Shown here: one piece after another, positions 1 to 7,700 of the stretch
Position numbering within the stretch: position 1 is the stretch's first letter
Layout of the letters: each line of letters begins with the position of its first letter
Assembly: GCA_002423545.1 (NCBI GenBank)
Contig: DIWP01000002.1
Location: forward strand, 13,200-77,199
Reading direction: 5' to 3'
DNA length: 64,000 nt
DNA from: Thermoleophilia bacterium UBA6103
GTDB lineage: Bacteria; Actinomycetota; Thermoleophilia; UBA2241
Program-made: the position numbers and the translations under genes
The notes under the pieces: model-generated
What the model was told of the DNA's origin: nothing
Seen by the model: only the letters and a program-made list of their open reading frames with translations
Database searches by the model: none

Positions 1-1517
1 CCGTCGCCCTCCACGGCGATGTCGATGTCGAAGGTGCGTTCCCGCAACAGCACGTCGCGCACGGCGCCGCCGACCAGATACGCGCCCTGGTACGACGTCG
101 CGAGGGCCTGGATAGCCTCGAAGAGATCGTCCAGGCCCAGATCCTCCAGCCGCGGCGCCAGCGTCGGACCTTCGGGCAGATGACGCCTGCCGGCCTCGGG
201 CGGCATGCCGAGGACGTCGCGTCCGCGCACCAGTCCGAGCACGTCGCCGGCGTGCAGCGGCGCCTGCCGGCCGGCGCGGTGGACGACCAGGTGACCGGTC
301 GGGCTGCCGGCCGCCTGCTCCACGAGACCGACCGCCGGGGCGGCGGCGCTGACGGCCGGCACGGTGCGGCTCATCACCGCCTTGACCGGCGCATGCCCGA
401 GCCCGTGGCCCGCCGCCCGTCGCAGATCGTCTTCGCCGACGCTGCCCACGATCAGGCCGTCTTCGACCACCAGCGCTCCGGCGACGTCCTCGCGGCGGCA
501 GAGGATGAGGGCGTGGTCGATGCTGTCGTCAAGGTCCACCAGCGCCGCCGGCCGCGAGACCAGTTCGGCGGCCCGACGCCCGTGCTGGGACGCATTCCGC
601 ACGGCTGCCGCGACGGTATCCGCGACGCTCTGCGGGTCACGGTCGCGGACCACGGCCGAAGCGGCTGCCGGGTGGCCGCCGCCGCCGACAGGCTGCAGAG
701 CTGCGGCCACGTCGACGCCGCCGAGGCGGCTGCGGGCGACGACGAAGACCCGTGCCTCCATGCCGAGCACCAGGATGAACGCGTCGGCGCCGGTCACGTC
801 GATGAAGCGATGGGCGATGACGGCGATCTCTTCCACATAGCGGTCCCAGCTCAGGGCGGCGATGAGGACGTTCTCGCCGATGCCCGGCACCGGCGTGGCC
901 GTCTGCAGGGAGCGGGCCAGCAGCTGGCGCTGATCGCCCGACAGCGGATGGTGCAGGAAACGCTCGATGAGCGCCGTGGAAGCCCCGCGCTGCATGCAGA
1001 ACGCCAGCGCTTCCGCGTCACGCTCCGTCGTGGTGGTGAACGTCAATGAGCCGGTGTCCTCGTGGATGCCGAGCGCGAACACGGTGGCTTCCAGCGGCGA
1101 GATCGGGATGCCGCGCTCGGCGAGGATGCGCAGGAGGAGTGTCGTCACGGCGCCGTCGTCGGTGGAGATGATGTGCGCGCCGGGCACCGTGCCGGCGTCC
1201 GCGTGCAGCGGGTCGTGATGGTCGAACACCACCACGTCGATCCCGGGACGTTTCAGCAGCGGTCCCAGCTCCCCCAGGCGATTGGCGTCGGCCGTCTCGA
1301 TAAGGATGAGGCGCTCGACCGCCTCCGGCTCGATGTCGTCGGCGCTGATGAACCCGAAGCGGTCGCCGTAGAGGTGAGCGAAGCGGCGGACGTTCTGGTT
1401 CAAGGCCCCGCTGAGGCAGATGCGGGCACGCGGATACAGGCGCGCCGCGGCGACGGCGCCGGCGAGGGCGTCGAAGTCGGTGTTGGTGTGGGCGGCGATG
1501 ACCTCGCTGACATGCAT
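1..1517 (-). CDS. DHH/DHHA1 phosphoesterase - CBS - tRNA nucleotidyltransferase fusion (3' end cut off)
   Basis: The frame is open from ATG at 1517 to the left edge (505 codons seen), so the C-terminus is missing. Residues 1-300 form a DHH phosphoesterase: an N-T-D-F-D motif near residue 12, FDHHD near 97, and a DHHA1 glycine-rich GGGGHPAA near 278. Residues about 310-430 resemble a CBS pair (GALVVEDGLIVGSV). From about residue 480 a class II CCA-adding or poly(A) polymerase head begins, with GGAVRD and the metal-binding DIDIAVEGD. This three-part architecture is known in A-adding or CCA-adding enzymes of some thermophilic and deltaproteobacterial lineages. Likely role: tRNA 3'-end synthesis or repair coupled to nanoRNA or nucleotide sensing. 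The DHH and nucleotidyltransferase assignments are firm; whether it adds A only or CCA cannot be told from this fragment. Confidence 0.85.
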   Translation of the reverse strand, partial: MHVSEVIAAHTNTDFDALAGAVAAARLYPRARICLSGALNQNVRRFAHLYGDRFGFISADDIEPEAVERLILIETADANRLGELGPLLKRPGIDVVVFDHHDPLHADAGTVPGAHIISTDDGAVTTLLLRILAERGIPISPLEATVFALGIHEDTGSLTFTTTTERDAEALAFCMQRGASTALIERFLHHPLSGDQRQLLARSLQTATPVPGIGENVLIAALSWDRYVEEIAVIAHRFIDVTGADAFILVLGMEARVFVVARSRLGGVDVAAALQPVGGGGHPAAASAVVRDRDPQSVADTVAAAVRNASQHGRRAAELVSRPAALVDLDDSIDHALILCRREDVAGALVVEDGLIVGSVGEDDLRRAAGHGLGHAPVKAVMSRTVPAVSAAAPAVGLVEQAAGSPTGHLVVHRAGRQAPLHAGDVLGLVRGRDVLGMPPEAGRRHLPEGPTLAPRLEDLGLDDLFEAIQALATSYQGAYLVGGAVRDVLLRERTFDIDIAVEGD

Positions 1518-1632
1518 GACCGCAGTATATGCGCCGTCATCGCGCACGCCGTGGAACAGGGTGTGCGGTCACCGTGGCGCGGAGGGGCTGCCGAGACCGC
1601 TGAGACCGCAGCAGCCGCGGCGTCGGCCGCTC

Positions 1633-3801
1633 TCAGGCCCGCAACAGCCAGCCGACGCGTCGCCCGAAGGCTTCGCGCACGGCGGCCGCCAGGGCGGCGT
1701 TTGAGGGCGCCGCCAGCAGCGGATCGTCGCGCAGGGTGCGCCGCGCCGCCGCCCGGGCACGATCGATGGTCGCCCTGTCGCGTACCAGCCTGGTCAGGCG
1801 GAGATCACCGACGCCCGCCTGGCGGGCGCCGAGCACGCTGCCCTCACCGCGGATCTCCAGGTCGCGATCGGCGAGCTCGAAGCCGTCACTGCTGGCTTTC
1901 AGGGCTCCGAGGCGAGCCCTGGCCTGGTCGGTCTCGGGCCGCGCGAAGAGCAGGCAGTACGATCGGGCCTTGCCGCGACCGACACGTCCCCGGAGCTGGT
2001 GGAGCTGGGCCAGGCCGAAGCATTCGGCATCTTCGATGATCATGATCGTGGCGTTGGGGACGTCGATGCCGACCTCGATGACGGTGGTGGCCACCAGCAC
2101 CTGCGTGTCCCCCGACTTGAAGGCGCGCATGGTCGTCTCACGATCGGCCGGTCTCATCTGTCCATGCAGCACGGCGAGCCGGTAGCCGCGCAGCTCGCCG
2201 GCGGCCAGGCGTTCGGCTTCGTCGACGGCCGCCGCCGCCGTGCGCGACTCGGAGCCCTCGATGGTGGGACAGACCACGTAGGTCTGCCGGCCCGCATCGA
2301 GGTGCTTGCGCGTGAAGGCGTAGGCATCGTCGCGCTTCTCTTCCGGTACCACGCGCGTGACGATCGGCTGACGGCCTGTCGGCGGCGCCGCGATGACCGT
2401 CATGTCGAGGTCGCCGAAGAGCGTCAGGGCCAGCGTCCTGGGGATCGGCGTAGCCGTCATGTAGAGCACGTGCGGGGCGTGGCCCTGCGCCGACGCCCGC
2501 CGGGCGAGCTCGTCGCGCTGGACCACGCCGAAGCGGTGCTGCTCGTCGACGACGATGGCCGCCAGGGAACGGAACCGCACATCCGCCTGAAAGAGCGCAT
2601 GTGTGCCGACGATCAGCTGTGTGCGGCCGCTCTCCAGGCGAGAGAGGACGGCGCGGCGACGGGCCGCCGGCAGACCGGCGATCAGCAGCTCGCAGGACAC
2701 CAGGTCGCCGACCAGCTCGTGGACCGTCGCCAGATGCTGCCCCGCCAGGGTCTCAGTGGGCACCAGCAGGGCGCCCTGGTGTCCGGCTGCCGCGGCGCGC
2801 AGCAAGAGATGGAGGGCGACGACGGTCTTGCCGGACCCGACGTCGCCCTGCAGCAGGCGCCGCATCGGCGTCGTCGTGGCCACGTCCGCATCGATCTCGG
2901 CCACCGCTGCCTTCTGGTCGGCCGTCAGGGCGAACGGCAGCCGCTGCTCGAAGGCGGTCGCGGCGCCGGAGCCGTCCGCCAGCGGCTGCGCCGCCAGACG
3001 CCCCTGTTCGCGAGCCTTGTGGGCCAGCAACCCCACCTGCAACAGGTACGACTCCTCGAAGACGAGCCGCGCCCGCGCCGTTCTGCCGACGTCGGGGTCG
3101 CGCGGGGCGTGGACCGCCAGAACGGCATCGGCGCGCGTCGGGAGACCGTGCTCGATGCGCAGCCATGCGGGCAGGGGGTCGGGCAGACCCCGGGCTGCCG
3201 GCAGGACGGTGCGTACGAGTGTACGCAGCGTTCGCGCTGAGACTGCCTCTCCCGCCGGGTAGACCGGCACGACCCCCTCGGTGTGCAGCGTCTCCTCGCT
3301 CGCGGCGAGTATCTCGTGGCTCTTGACGACGAACGAGGGGCGTCCGCCGCGGGCCGTTAGCGTGCCGCGCAGGCTGAGGGTCATGCCCGGCTCCAGCGCC
3401 TCCGCCAGCCAGGCCTGATTGAACCAGATCGCCTCGCTGACTCCGGACGGATCGCGGACGCAGGCACGCACGACCTGCAGGCCTTTGCGCCGTCCCTTCG
3501 TCAGGGCGACGCGCTCCACGGTAGCCCGTACGGTCGCCTCCTCGCCGATCTTCAGGGAGCCCAGATCGCGCCGGTCGCGGTAGTCGTCGTAGCGGCGCGG
3601 GTAGTGCTCGAGAAGATCGCCGACCGTGCTCAGGCCGAGCTCGCGCAGGCGGCGCGCGATCGCCGGCCCGACACGGGCCACAGACGTGAGCGGCAGGGCC
3701 AGCCGTTCGGGGCGCAGGAAGAGACGGGGCTGCGGCGGCGTGCCCGGGAACGGCTTGCCGCCGAGCTGCAGCGGCGCTGGTCGGGGCACTGCCGCCGGCA
3801 C
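1633..3801 (-). CDS. recG: ATP-dependent DNA helicase RecG
   Basis: RecG remodels stalled replication forks and Holliday junctions. The 722 residues are slightly longer than usual. The N-terminal wedge/OB region (about 40-250) is followed by a superfamily 2 helicase core with Walker A GDVGSGKT, the DEQH box (VVDEQHRFGV), TATPIPRTL, and the QLRGRVGRG motif VI. The start is GTG at 3801, chosen because GGGAGG lies just upstream. It is the penultimate gene of the DUF1858-asp23-fakA-degV-recG run, 9 bases after degV. The degV/fakA/recG neighbourhood is common in Gram-positive genomes. Confidence 0.96.
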   Translation of the reverse strand: MPAAVPRPAPLQLGGKPFPGTPPQPRLFLRPERLALPLTSVARVGPAIARRLRELGLSTVGDLLEHYPRRYDDYRDRRDLGSLKIGEEATVRATVERVALTKGRRKGLQVVRACVRDPSGVSEAIWFNQAWLAEALEPGMTLSLRGTLTARGGRPSFVVKSHEILAASEETLHTEGVVPVYPAGEAVSARTLRTLVRTVLPAARGLPDPLPAWLRIEHGLPTRADAVLAVHAPRDPDVGRTARARLVFEESYLLQVGLLAHKAREQGRLAAQPLADGSGAATAFEQRLPFALTADQKAAVAEIDADVATTTPMRRLLQGDVGSGKTVVALHLLLRAAAAGHQGALLVPTETLAGQHLATVHELVGDLVSCELLIAGLPAARRRAVLSRLESGRTQLIVGTHALFQADVRFRSLAAIVVDEQHRFGVVQRDELARRASAQGHAPHVLYMTATPIPRTLALTLFGDLDMTVIAAPPTGRQPIVTRVVPEEKRDDAYAFTRKHLDAGRQTYVVCPTIEGSESRTAAAAVDEAERLAAGELRGYRLAVLHGQMRPADRETTMRAFKSGDTQVLVATTVIEVGIDVPNATIMIIEDAECFGLAQLHQLRGRVGRGKARSYCLLFARPETDQARARLGALKASSDGFELADRDLEIRGEGSVLGARQAGVGDLRLTRLVRDRATIDRARAAARRTLRDDPLLAAPSNAALAAAVREAFGRRVGWLLRA

Positions 3802-3810
3802 CGCCCTCCC

Positions 3811-4665
3811 TTACTCGGCGATGACCGAGTAGGCGCAGGCGCCGGGGCCGATGTGCACGCCGACGACCGATCCCGCCCATCCGGTGAACAGGATGCGGGC
3901 GTCCGGGCGCACGCCCAGAAGGATGTCGCGCAGCTTCTCTACCGCCCCCGGGCTGTCGGCCTGCACGATGCTCACGTAGAGCGTGTCCTTGGGGCCGGCA
4001 TACTCAGCCAGATACTGCCCCATCGCCTCCCAGGCACGGCGCTCGCCGCGGATCTTGGCATACGGCGAGATGACGCCGTCGTAGGCTTGGATGATCGGCC
4101 TGATCCCGAGGACCCCGCCGACCATCTCCTGGGCCCGCCCGATGCGTCCACCGCGGCGCAGGTATTCGAGCGTCGCCGGCAGGATGGCCATACGGCCGCG
4201 ATCCTGGAAGTGGCGGATGTACGAGCGCAGCTCCTCGAGCTCGATGCCCTCTTCGAGCTTGGTCTGCACCCGGTCGACCAGCAGACCGAGACCGCAGCAC
4301 ACGTTGCGGCTGTCCCAGATCTCGACCTTGTCGTTACCTTCGGCGGCTGTGGTCGCGGACTGGATGGTGCCGCTCAACTCCTGCGAGATGTGGATCGAGA
4401 AGATGTGCTCGTACTCTCCACCGAGCCGATCGTAGACCTCGGCGAACTGGGCCACCGAGGGCTGCGACGAGGTCGGCAGGTCGCCGCCCTGCTTGAGGCG
4501 TTCGTAGAGCCTGGGTGGCGGCATCTCGGTGCCGTCGTCGTACAGCTCCGTGCCGAACACGACTTTGAGCGGTACCACGGTGATACCGCGTGCCGTCCAA
4601 CGATCGTTGGGGTCGGCGGTAGAATCGGTCACCACGACCGTGTTCTCGGTGGTCAAGAGCGTCAT
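3811..4665 (-). CDS. DegV family fatty-acid-binding protein (FakB-like)
   Basis: DegV/FakB proteins hold a fatty acid while the kinase FakA phosphorylates it, supplying acyl-phosphate for phospholipid synthesis. The 284-residue protein opens with the family signature VVTDSTAD and has the PTSSQPS fatty-acid-head motif near residue 65. Its start overlaps the fakA stop by 4 bases, so the kinase and its binding partner are probably translated together. Which fatty acid it prefers cannot be read from sequence. Confidence 0.92.
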   Translation of the reverse strand: MTLLTTENTVVVTDSTADPNDRWTARGITVVPLKVVFGTELYDDGTEMPPPRLYERLKQGGDLPTSSQPSVAQFAEVYDRLGGEYEHIFSIHISQELSGTIQSATTAAEGNDKVEIWDSRNVCCGLGLLVDRVQTKLEEGIELEELRSYIRHFQDRGRMAILPATLEYLRRGGRIGRAQEMVGGVLGIRPIIQAYDGVISPYAKIRGERRAWEAMGQYLAEYAGPKDTLYVSIVQADSPGAVEKLRDILLGVRPDARILFTGWAGSVVGVHIGPGACAYSVIAE

Positions 4666-6284
4666 TCCGCTCCAATCAGGATCGGGTACAGGGGCTGGCC
4701 GCCGGCCTGGATGACGGCCTCGGCCTGGGGTAGGCGACGCGCCAGCGCGGCGGCGACGTCGTCGTCGGTGATGGACGCACCGTTGAGGCTGGTCAGCACG
4801 GTGACGACCTCGGGATCGTGGGCTTCCAGCCGGCCGAGGACATCGTCGAGGACACCGCCGACGTCCTCGCCGGTGGCGACGAGCGTCCCGTCGATGAGTC
4901 CTATGACCTGGTCCTTCTTGACGCTCAGGTCGCCGATGATGGAGTCACGCACGGCCACCGTGATCTCGGCGCAGTGCGCACGCGCCAGAGCCTGCGTCAT
5001 CACGGCCGCGTTGGCCACCGCATCCTTGTCGGGATCGAATTCGACCATGGCGGTGAGCCCGGCGGGCATCGACTTCGAGGGCACGACGACGATGGTGCGC
5101 GTGCTCATGGTGGCCGCCTGCTCGGCGGTCAGGATGACATTGCCGTTGTTGGGAAGGACCACGACGTCGTCGCTGGGCAGACGGTCGATGACCTCCAGGA
5201 GCTGCGCCGCGCTGGGGTTCATCGACTGGCCGCCGTCGACGATCCCGGCGCAGCCGATCTCGCGGAAGAGCGCCTGGTTGCCGGCGCCGGCCACCACCGC
5301 CACGACGGCCGTCCGGCCGGCCCCGGGCGGCGAGCCGCCGGCCGAGCGAAGACGCGCGTCGCGCTCCCGGGTCTGAGCGTGCATGTCGTTGATCTCGACC
5401 TCGCTGAGGCCGCCGTGGCGGACCGCCCACGTCAGGACGGCCCCCGGGTCGTCGGTGTGGACGTGGACCTTGAGCATCTCGGCGTCACCGACGAGCAGGG
5501 CGCTGTCTCCGATAGGAGCCAGGAAGCTCTCGAGCTCGCCCTTCGGCAGTCCGCTGCCGGTGAGCAGGAAGCTCGTGCAGTACCGGTAGCGCGACAGCTC
5601 GCTGGGTTCTTCGAGCGAACGCACGGCCGGAGCCCCCTCGGGGCGGGGACGCTGTCGGGCAGCCCTCGAGATCGCCGCCGGTGCTCCGTTGAGGACGGTC
5701 GCCAGGCCGCGGCAGATCACCAGCAGGCCGTAGCCGCCGGCGTCGACGACGCCGGCCTGGCGCAGTGCCGCCAGCTGCTGGGTCGTGCGTTCCACGGCGA
5801 TGCGGCCGGCCGCCAGGATCGCATCGAGAGTGTCGGGCAGCGGCGTGTCGTCGGGCAGGTGCGAGGCGGCGGCCGACATCTCGCGGGTGACCGTGAGCAT
5901 AGTGCCTTCGACCGGCTTCTTCACGGCGCGGTACGCCGCCGAGGTCGCCTCGGCGAACGCCTCCTTGAGCGTCGCGGTGGTAAGGACGCCTCCCGGCCGG
6001 CAGACGGAGCAGGCGCCGCGCACGATCTGCGAGAGGATCACGCCGGAGTTGCCGCGCGCGCCCATCAGCGATCCGCGGGTCACCGCCGCCGCGACGCCGT
6101 CGTCGAGGCTGCCGGCGCTGCGCTCCAGCTCTTCGCGGATGGCCCTGACGGTGAGCAGGAGGTTGGTCCCGGTGTCTCCATCCGGTACGGGGTAGACGTT
6201 CAGGTCGTTGATCAGCGACCGTTCCGCCTCGAGCTCCACCAGCGCCCCGTCGACGAGCGCCACTGCGAGGTCGTGCGCCGTCAC
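4662..6284 (-). CDS. fakA: fatty acid kinase FakA (DAK2/DegV-associated kinase)
   Basis: This is the ATP-dependent kinase that phosphorylates fatty acid bound to DegV/FakB. The N-terminal DAK2 (DhaL-like) nucleotide domain is marked by NVYPVPDGDTGTNL near residue 28 and by GARGNSGVILSQ. The middle and C-terminal domains (about residues 220-540) match the FakA layout that docks FakB. Length (540) is normal. It overlaps asp23 upstream and degV downstream by 4 bases each. With plsY, plsC and gpsA elsewhere in the window it fits the PlsX/PlsY acyl-phosphate route. Confidence 0.93.
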   Translation of the reverse strand: MTAHDLAVALVDGALVELEAERSLINDLNVYPVPDGDTGTNLLLTVRAIREELERSAGSLDDGVAAAVTRGSLMGARGNSGVILSQIVRGACSVCRPGGVLTTATLKEAFAEATSAAYRAVKKPVEGTMLTVTREMSAAASHLPDDTPLPDTLDAILAAGRIAVERTTQQLAALRQAGVVDAGGYGLLVICRGLATVLNGAPAAISRAARQRPRPEGAPAVRSLEEPSELSRYRYCTSFLLTGSGLPKGELESFLAPIGDSALLVGDAEMLKVHVHTDDPGAVLTWAVRHGGLSEVEINDMHAQTRERDARLRSAGGSPPGAGRTAVVAVVAGAGNQALFREIGCAGIVDGGQSMNPSAAQLLEVIDRLPSDDVVVLPNNGNVILTAEQAATMSTRTIVVVPSKSMPAGLTAMVEFDPDKDAVANAAVMTQALARAHCAEITVAVRDSIIGDLSVKKDQVIGLIDGTLVATGEDVGGVLDDVLGRLEAHDPEVVTVLTSLNGASITDDDVAAALARRLPQAEAVIQAGGQPLYPILIGAE

Positions 6285-6637
6285 TCGCGGAGGTCCTCGA
6301 CGAGTACGTCGACCTCGGAGACGCCGAGGCCGGTGGCCCGCTCGATCTGATAGGCGACCTGATCGCGCAGGATCGCGGTGACCTGGGCCACATTGACGCC
6401 GCGCTCCATGACGACGTGGAGTCGGACGTGGACGGCATCGCCGTCACGCTGGACCTCGACACCCTCGGTCAGGACGCCGCGGAACAGGTCTGCCACGCGG
6501 CGCATGGGAGCACTGTGGAGATCGACGACGCCGTACGTGGTGCGGGCGGCGTAGGCGGCGAGCTTGGCGATCGCCGAGTCCGCGAACGCGACGCCGCCCT
6601 GTGGTCCGTCGTCCTGTCCTCCAGGATGCGCGCGCAT
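6281..6637 (-). CDS. Asp23/Gls24 family envelope stress protein
   Basis: A short (118 residue) Asp23-family protein. The domain core runs through TTYGVVDLHS and the amphipathic C-terminal half, which ends VSEVDVLVEDLRE. Family members are membrane-associated or cell-envelope-stress proteins of uncertain biochemistry. Its 3' end overlaps the fakA start by 4 bases; asp23-fakA linkage is widespread in Firmicutes and Actinobacteria and suggests a role in lipid or envelope homeostasis. No signal peptide or membrane segment is visible. Confidence 0.88.
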   Translation of the reverse strand: MRAHPGGQDDGPQGGVAFADSAIAKLAAYAARTTYGVVDLHSAPMRRVADLFRGVLTEGVEVQRDGDAVHVRLHVVMERGVNVAQVTAILRDQVAYQIERATGLGVSEVDVLVEDLRE

Positions 6638-6646
6638 CGCCGTCAG

Positions 6647-6901
6647 CTACACCTCCCCCCGCCCCTTGCCGTCCGGCGCTTGAAGATCCGGCAGCAAGGT
6701 GTTGAGCGCCGCCACGATCTCGTCGGGCTCCACACGGTGCATGATGGCGCCGGCTTCGATGCTCTCCATGCTGGCCCCGATACACGTCGAGCAAGCCATG
6801 CCGTGCGTCTCGAACACCACACGCACGTCCGGATGCAGCCCGAGCGCCGCGATGATGGACATGTCTTTGTGGAAGACGGTCACCCTGCCGCTGGTCTCCA
6901 T
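6647..6901 (-). CDS. DUF1858-like redox-disulfide small protein
   Basis: An 84-residue protein resembling the DUF1858 (hybrid-cluster-protein-associated redox disulfide) domain. It contains the CxxC motif in HGMACSTCIGASMESIEAGA and the usual trailing helix (EPDEIVAALNTLL). The ATG at 6901 was chosen because upstream codons would run into the oppositely oriented rpmB. No good Shine-Dalgarno sequence precedes it. It is the first gene of the asp23-fakA-degV-recG run and has a promoter at 6950-6978. It probably acts as a cytoplasmic thiol or metal-cluster accessory; the substrate is unknown. Confidence 0.75.
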   Translation of the reverse strand: METSGRVTVFHKDMSIIAALGLHPDVRVVFETHGMACSTCIGASMESIEAGAIMHRVEPDEIVAALNTLLPDLQAPDGKGRGEV

Positions 6902-6928
6902 GCTCCACAGGCGGCCACTGCAGACCGT

Positions 6929-6957
6929 TTGCCTTGCTGAAGCGCGTGTAGCATAAT
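6929..6957 (+). promoter_or_regulatory. sigma-70-type promoter of rpmB
   Basis: TTGCCT (6929-6934), a 17-base spacer, and CATAAT (6952-6957). Predicted start about 6964, giving a leader near 28 bases before the rpmB ATG. The -10 box overlaps the -10 box of the opposing promoter. Confidence 0.6.
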
Positions 6958-6978
6958 GACGCCCCGCAACCGAATCAA
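6950..6978 (-). promoter_or_regulatory. sigma-70-type promoter of the DUF1858-asp23-fakA operon
   Basis: Read on the minus strand: TTGATT (6973-6978), 17-base spacer, TATGCT (6950-6955). Predicted start about 6943, leader near 42 bases. It shares four bases of its -10 box with the rpmB promoter on the other strand. Confidence 0.55.
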
Positions 6979-6991
6979 GCAAGGTCCTCGC

Positions 6992-7183
6992 ATGTCCAGA
7001 GTCTGTATCGTCTGCGGAAAGCGGCCGGTCATCGGTCACAGCCGGAGCCACTCCAACGTCGCCACCAAGCGCCGTTTCGATCCGAATCTGCAGCACGTCC
7101 GCATCATGCACGATGGCCGCCCACGTACCGCATACGTGTGCGCCCGTTGCCTGCGCGCCGGCCGCGTCACCAAGGTCCTCTGA
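6992..7183 (+). CDS. rpmB: 50S ribosomal protein L28
   Basis: The only plus-strand gene in the window. The 63-residue protein begins MSRVCIVCGKRP. It carries two CxxC pairs (CIVC near residue 4, CARC near 51), so it is the zinc-binding (C+) form of L28. The ATG at 6992 is preferred over an in-frame ATG 36 bases upstream because AAGG lies 7-8 bases before it and the family starts here. Its conventional neighbour in many Gram-positive genomes is the asp23-fakA cluster, divergently placed as seen here. Confidence 0.96.
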   Translation: MSRVCIVCGKRPVIGHSRSHSNVATKRRFDPNLQHVRIMHDGRPRTAYVCARCLRAGRVTKVL

Positions 7184-7214
7184 CGCTCACCGCCGCCTGA
7201 GCGCCGCACGGCGC
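7184..7214. terminator. paired hairpins in the rpmB/ribH convergent gap
   Basis: CGCTCA...TGAGCG (7184-7203, 6-bp perfect stem) is followed at once by GCGCC-GCAC-GGCGC (7201-7214). They fill the 33-base gap between two converging genes. There is no U-tract, so terminator function is inferred from position only. Confidence 0.35.
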
Positions 7215-7216
7215 CG

Positions 7217-7681
7217 TTACGGAAGCTGCCGCAGCAGATCGGCCATCTCCAGCGCCGACAGGGCGGCCGCCCATCCTTTGTTGCCGGCCTTCGTCCCGGC
7301 GCGCTCGACCGCCTGCTCGATCGTGTCGGTGGTCAGGACGCCGAACACCACCGGCACGCCGGTGTCGAGGCCGACCTTGGCGATGCCCTTGGCCGCCTCA
7401 GAAGCCACGTACTCGAAGTGCGGCGTGCCGCCGCGGATCACCGCGCCCAGACAGACGACCGCATCGTAGCGGCCCGAGCCGGCCAGCTTGGCGGCCACCA
7501 GCGGTAGCTCGAAGGCGCCGGGTACCCAGGCGACATCGATGTCGTCGTCGCTCACCTCATGGCGCCGCAGGCAGTCCAGCGCGCCCTCATGCAGACGGAT
7601 CGAGATCAGCTCGTTGAATCGGCCCACGACCAGAGCGAACTTGAGACCCCGACCGGTCAGCCTGCCTTCGAACACTGTCAT
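7217..7681 (-). CDS. ribH: 6,7-dimethyl-8-ribityllumazine synthase
   Basis: Condenses the pyrimidine intermediate with 3,4-dihydroxy-2-butanone-4-phosphate in the penultimate step of riboflavin synthesis. The 154-residue protein has the standard landmarks: GRFNE near residue 21, WVPGAFELPL near 52, the IRGGTPHFEYV loop with the catalytic histidine near 89, and GNKGWAAA near 133. Last gene of the ribD-ribE-ribBA-ribH operon, 19 bases after ribBA. Confidence 0.97.
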   Translation of the reverse strand: MTVFEGRLTGRGLKFALVVGRFNELISIRLHEGALDCLRRHEVSDDDIDVAWVPGAFELPLVAAKLAGSGRYDAVVCLGAVIRGGTPHFEYVASEAAKGIAKVGLDTGVPVVFGVLTTDTIEQAVERAGTKAGNKGWAAALSALEMADLLRQLP

Positions 7682-7700
7682 GCCACGCTCCTTCTCGACC

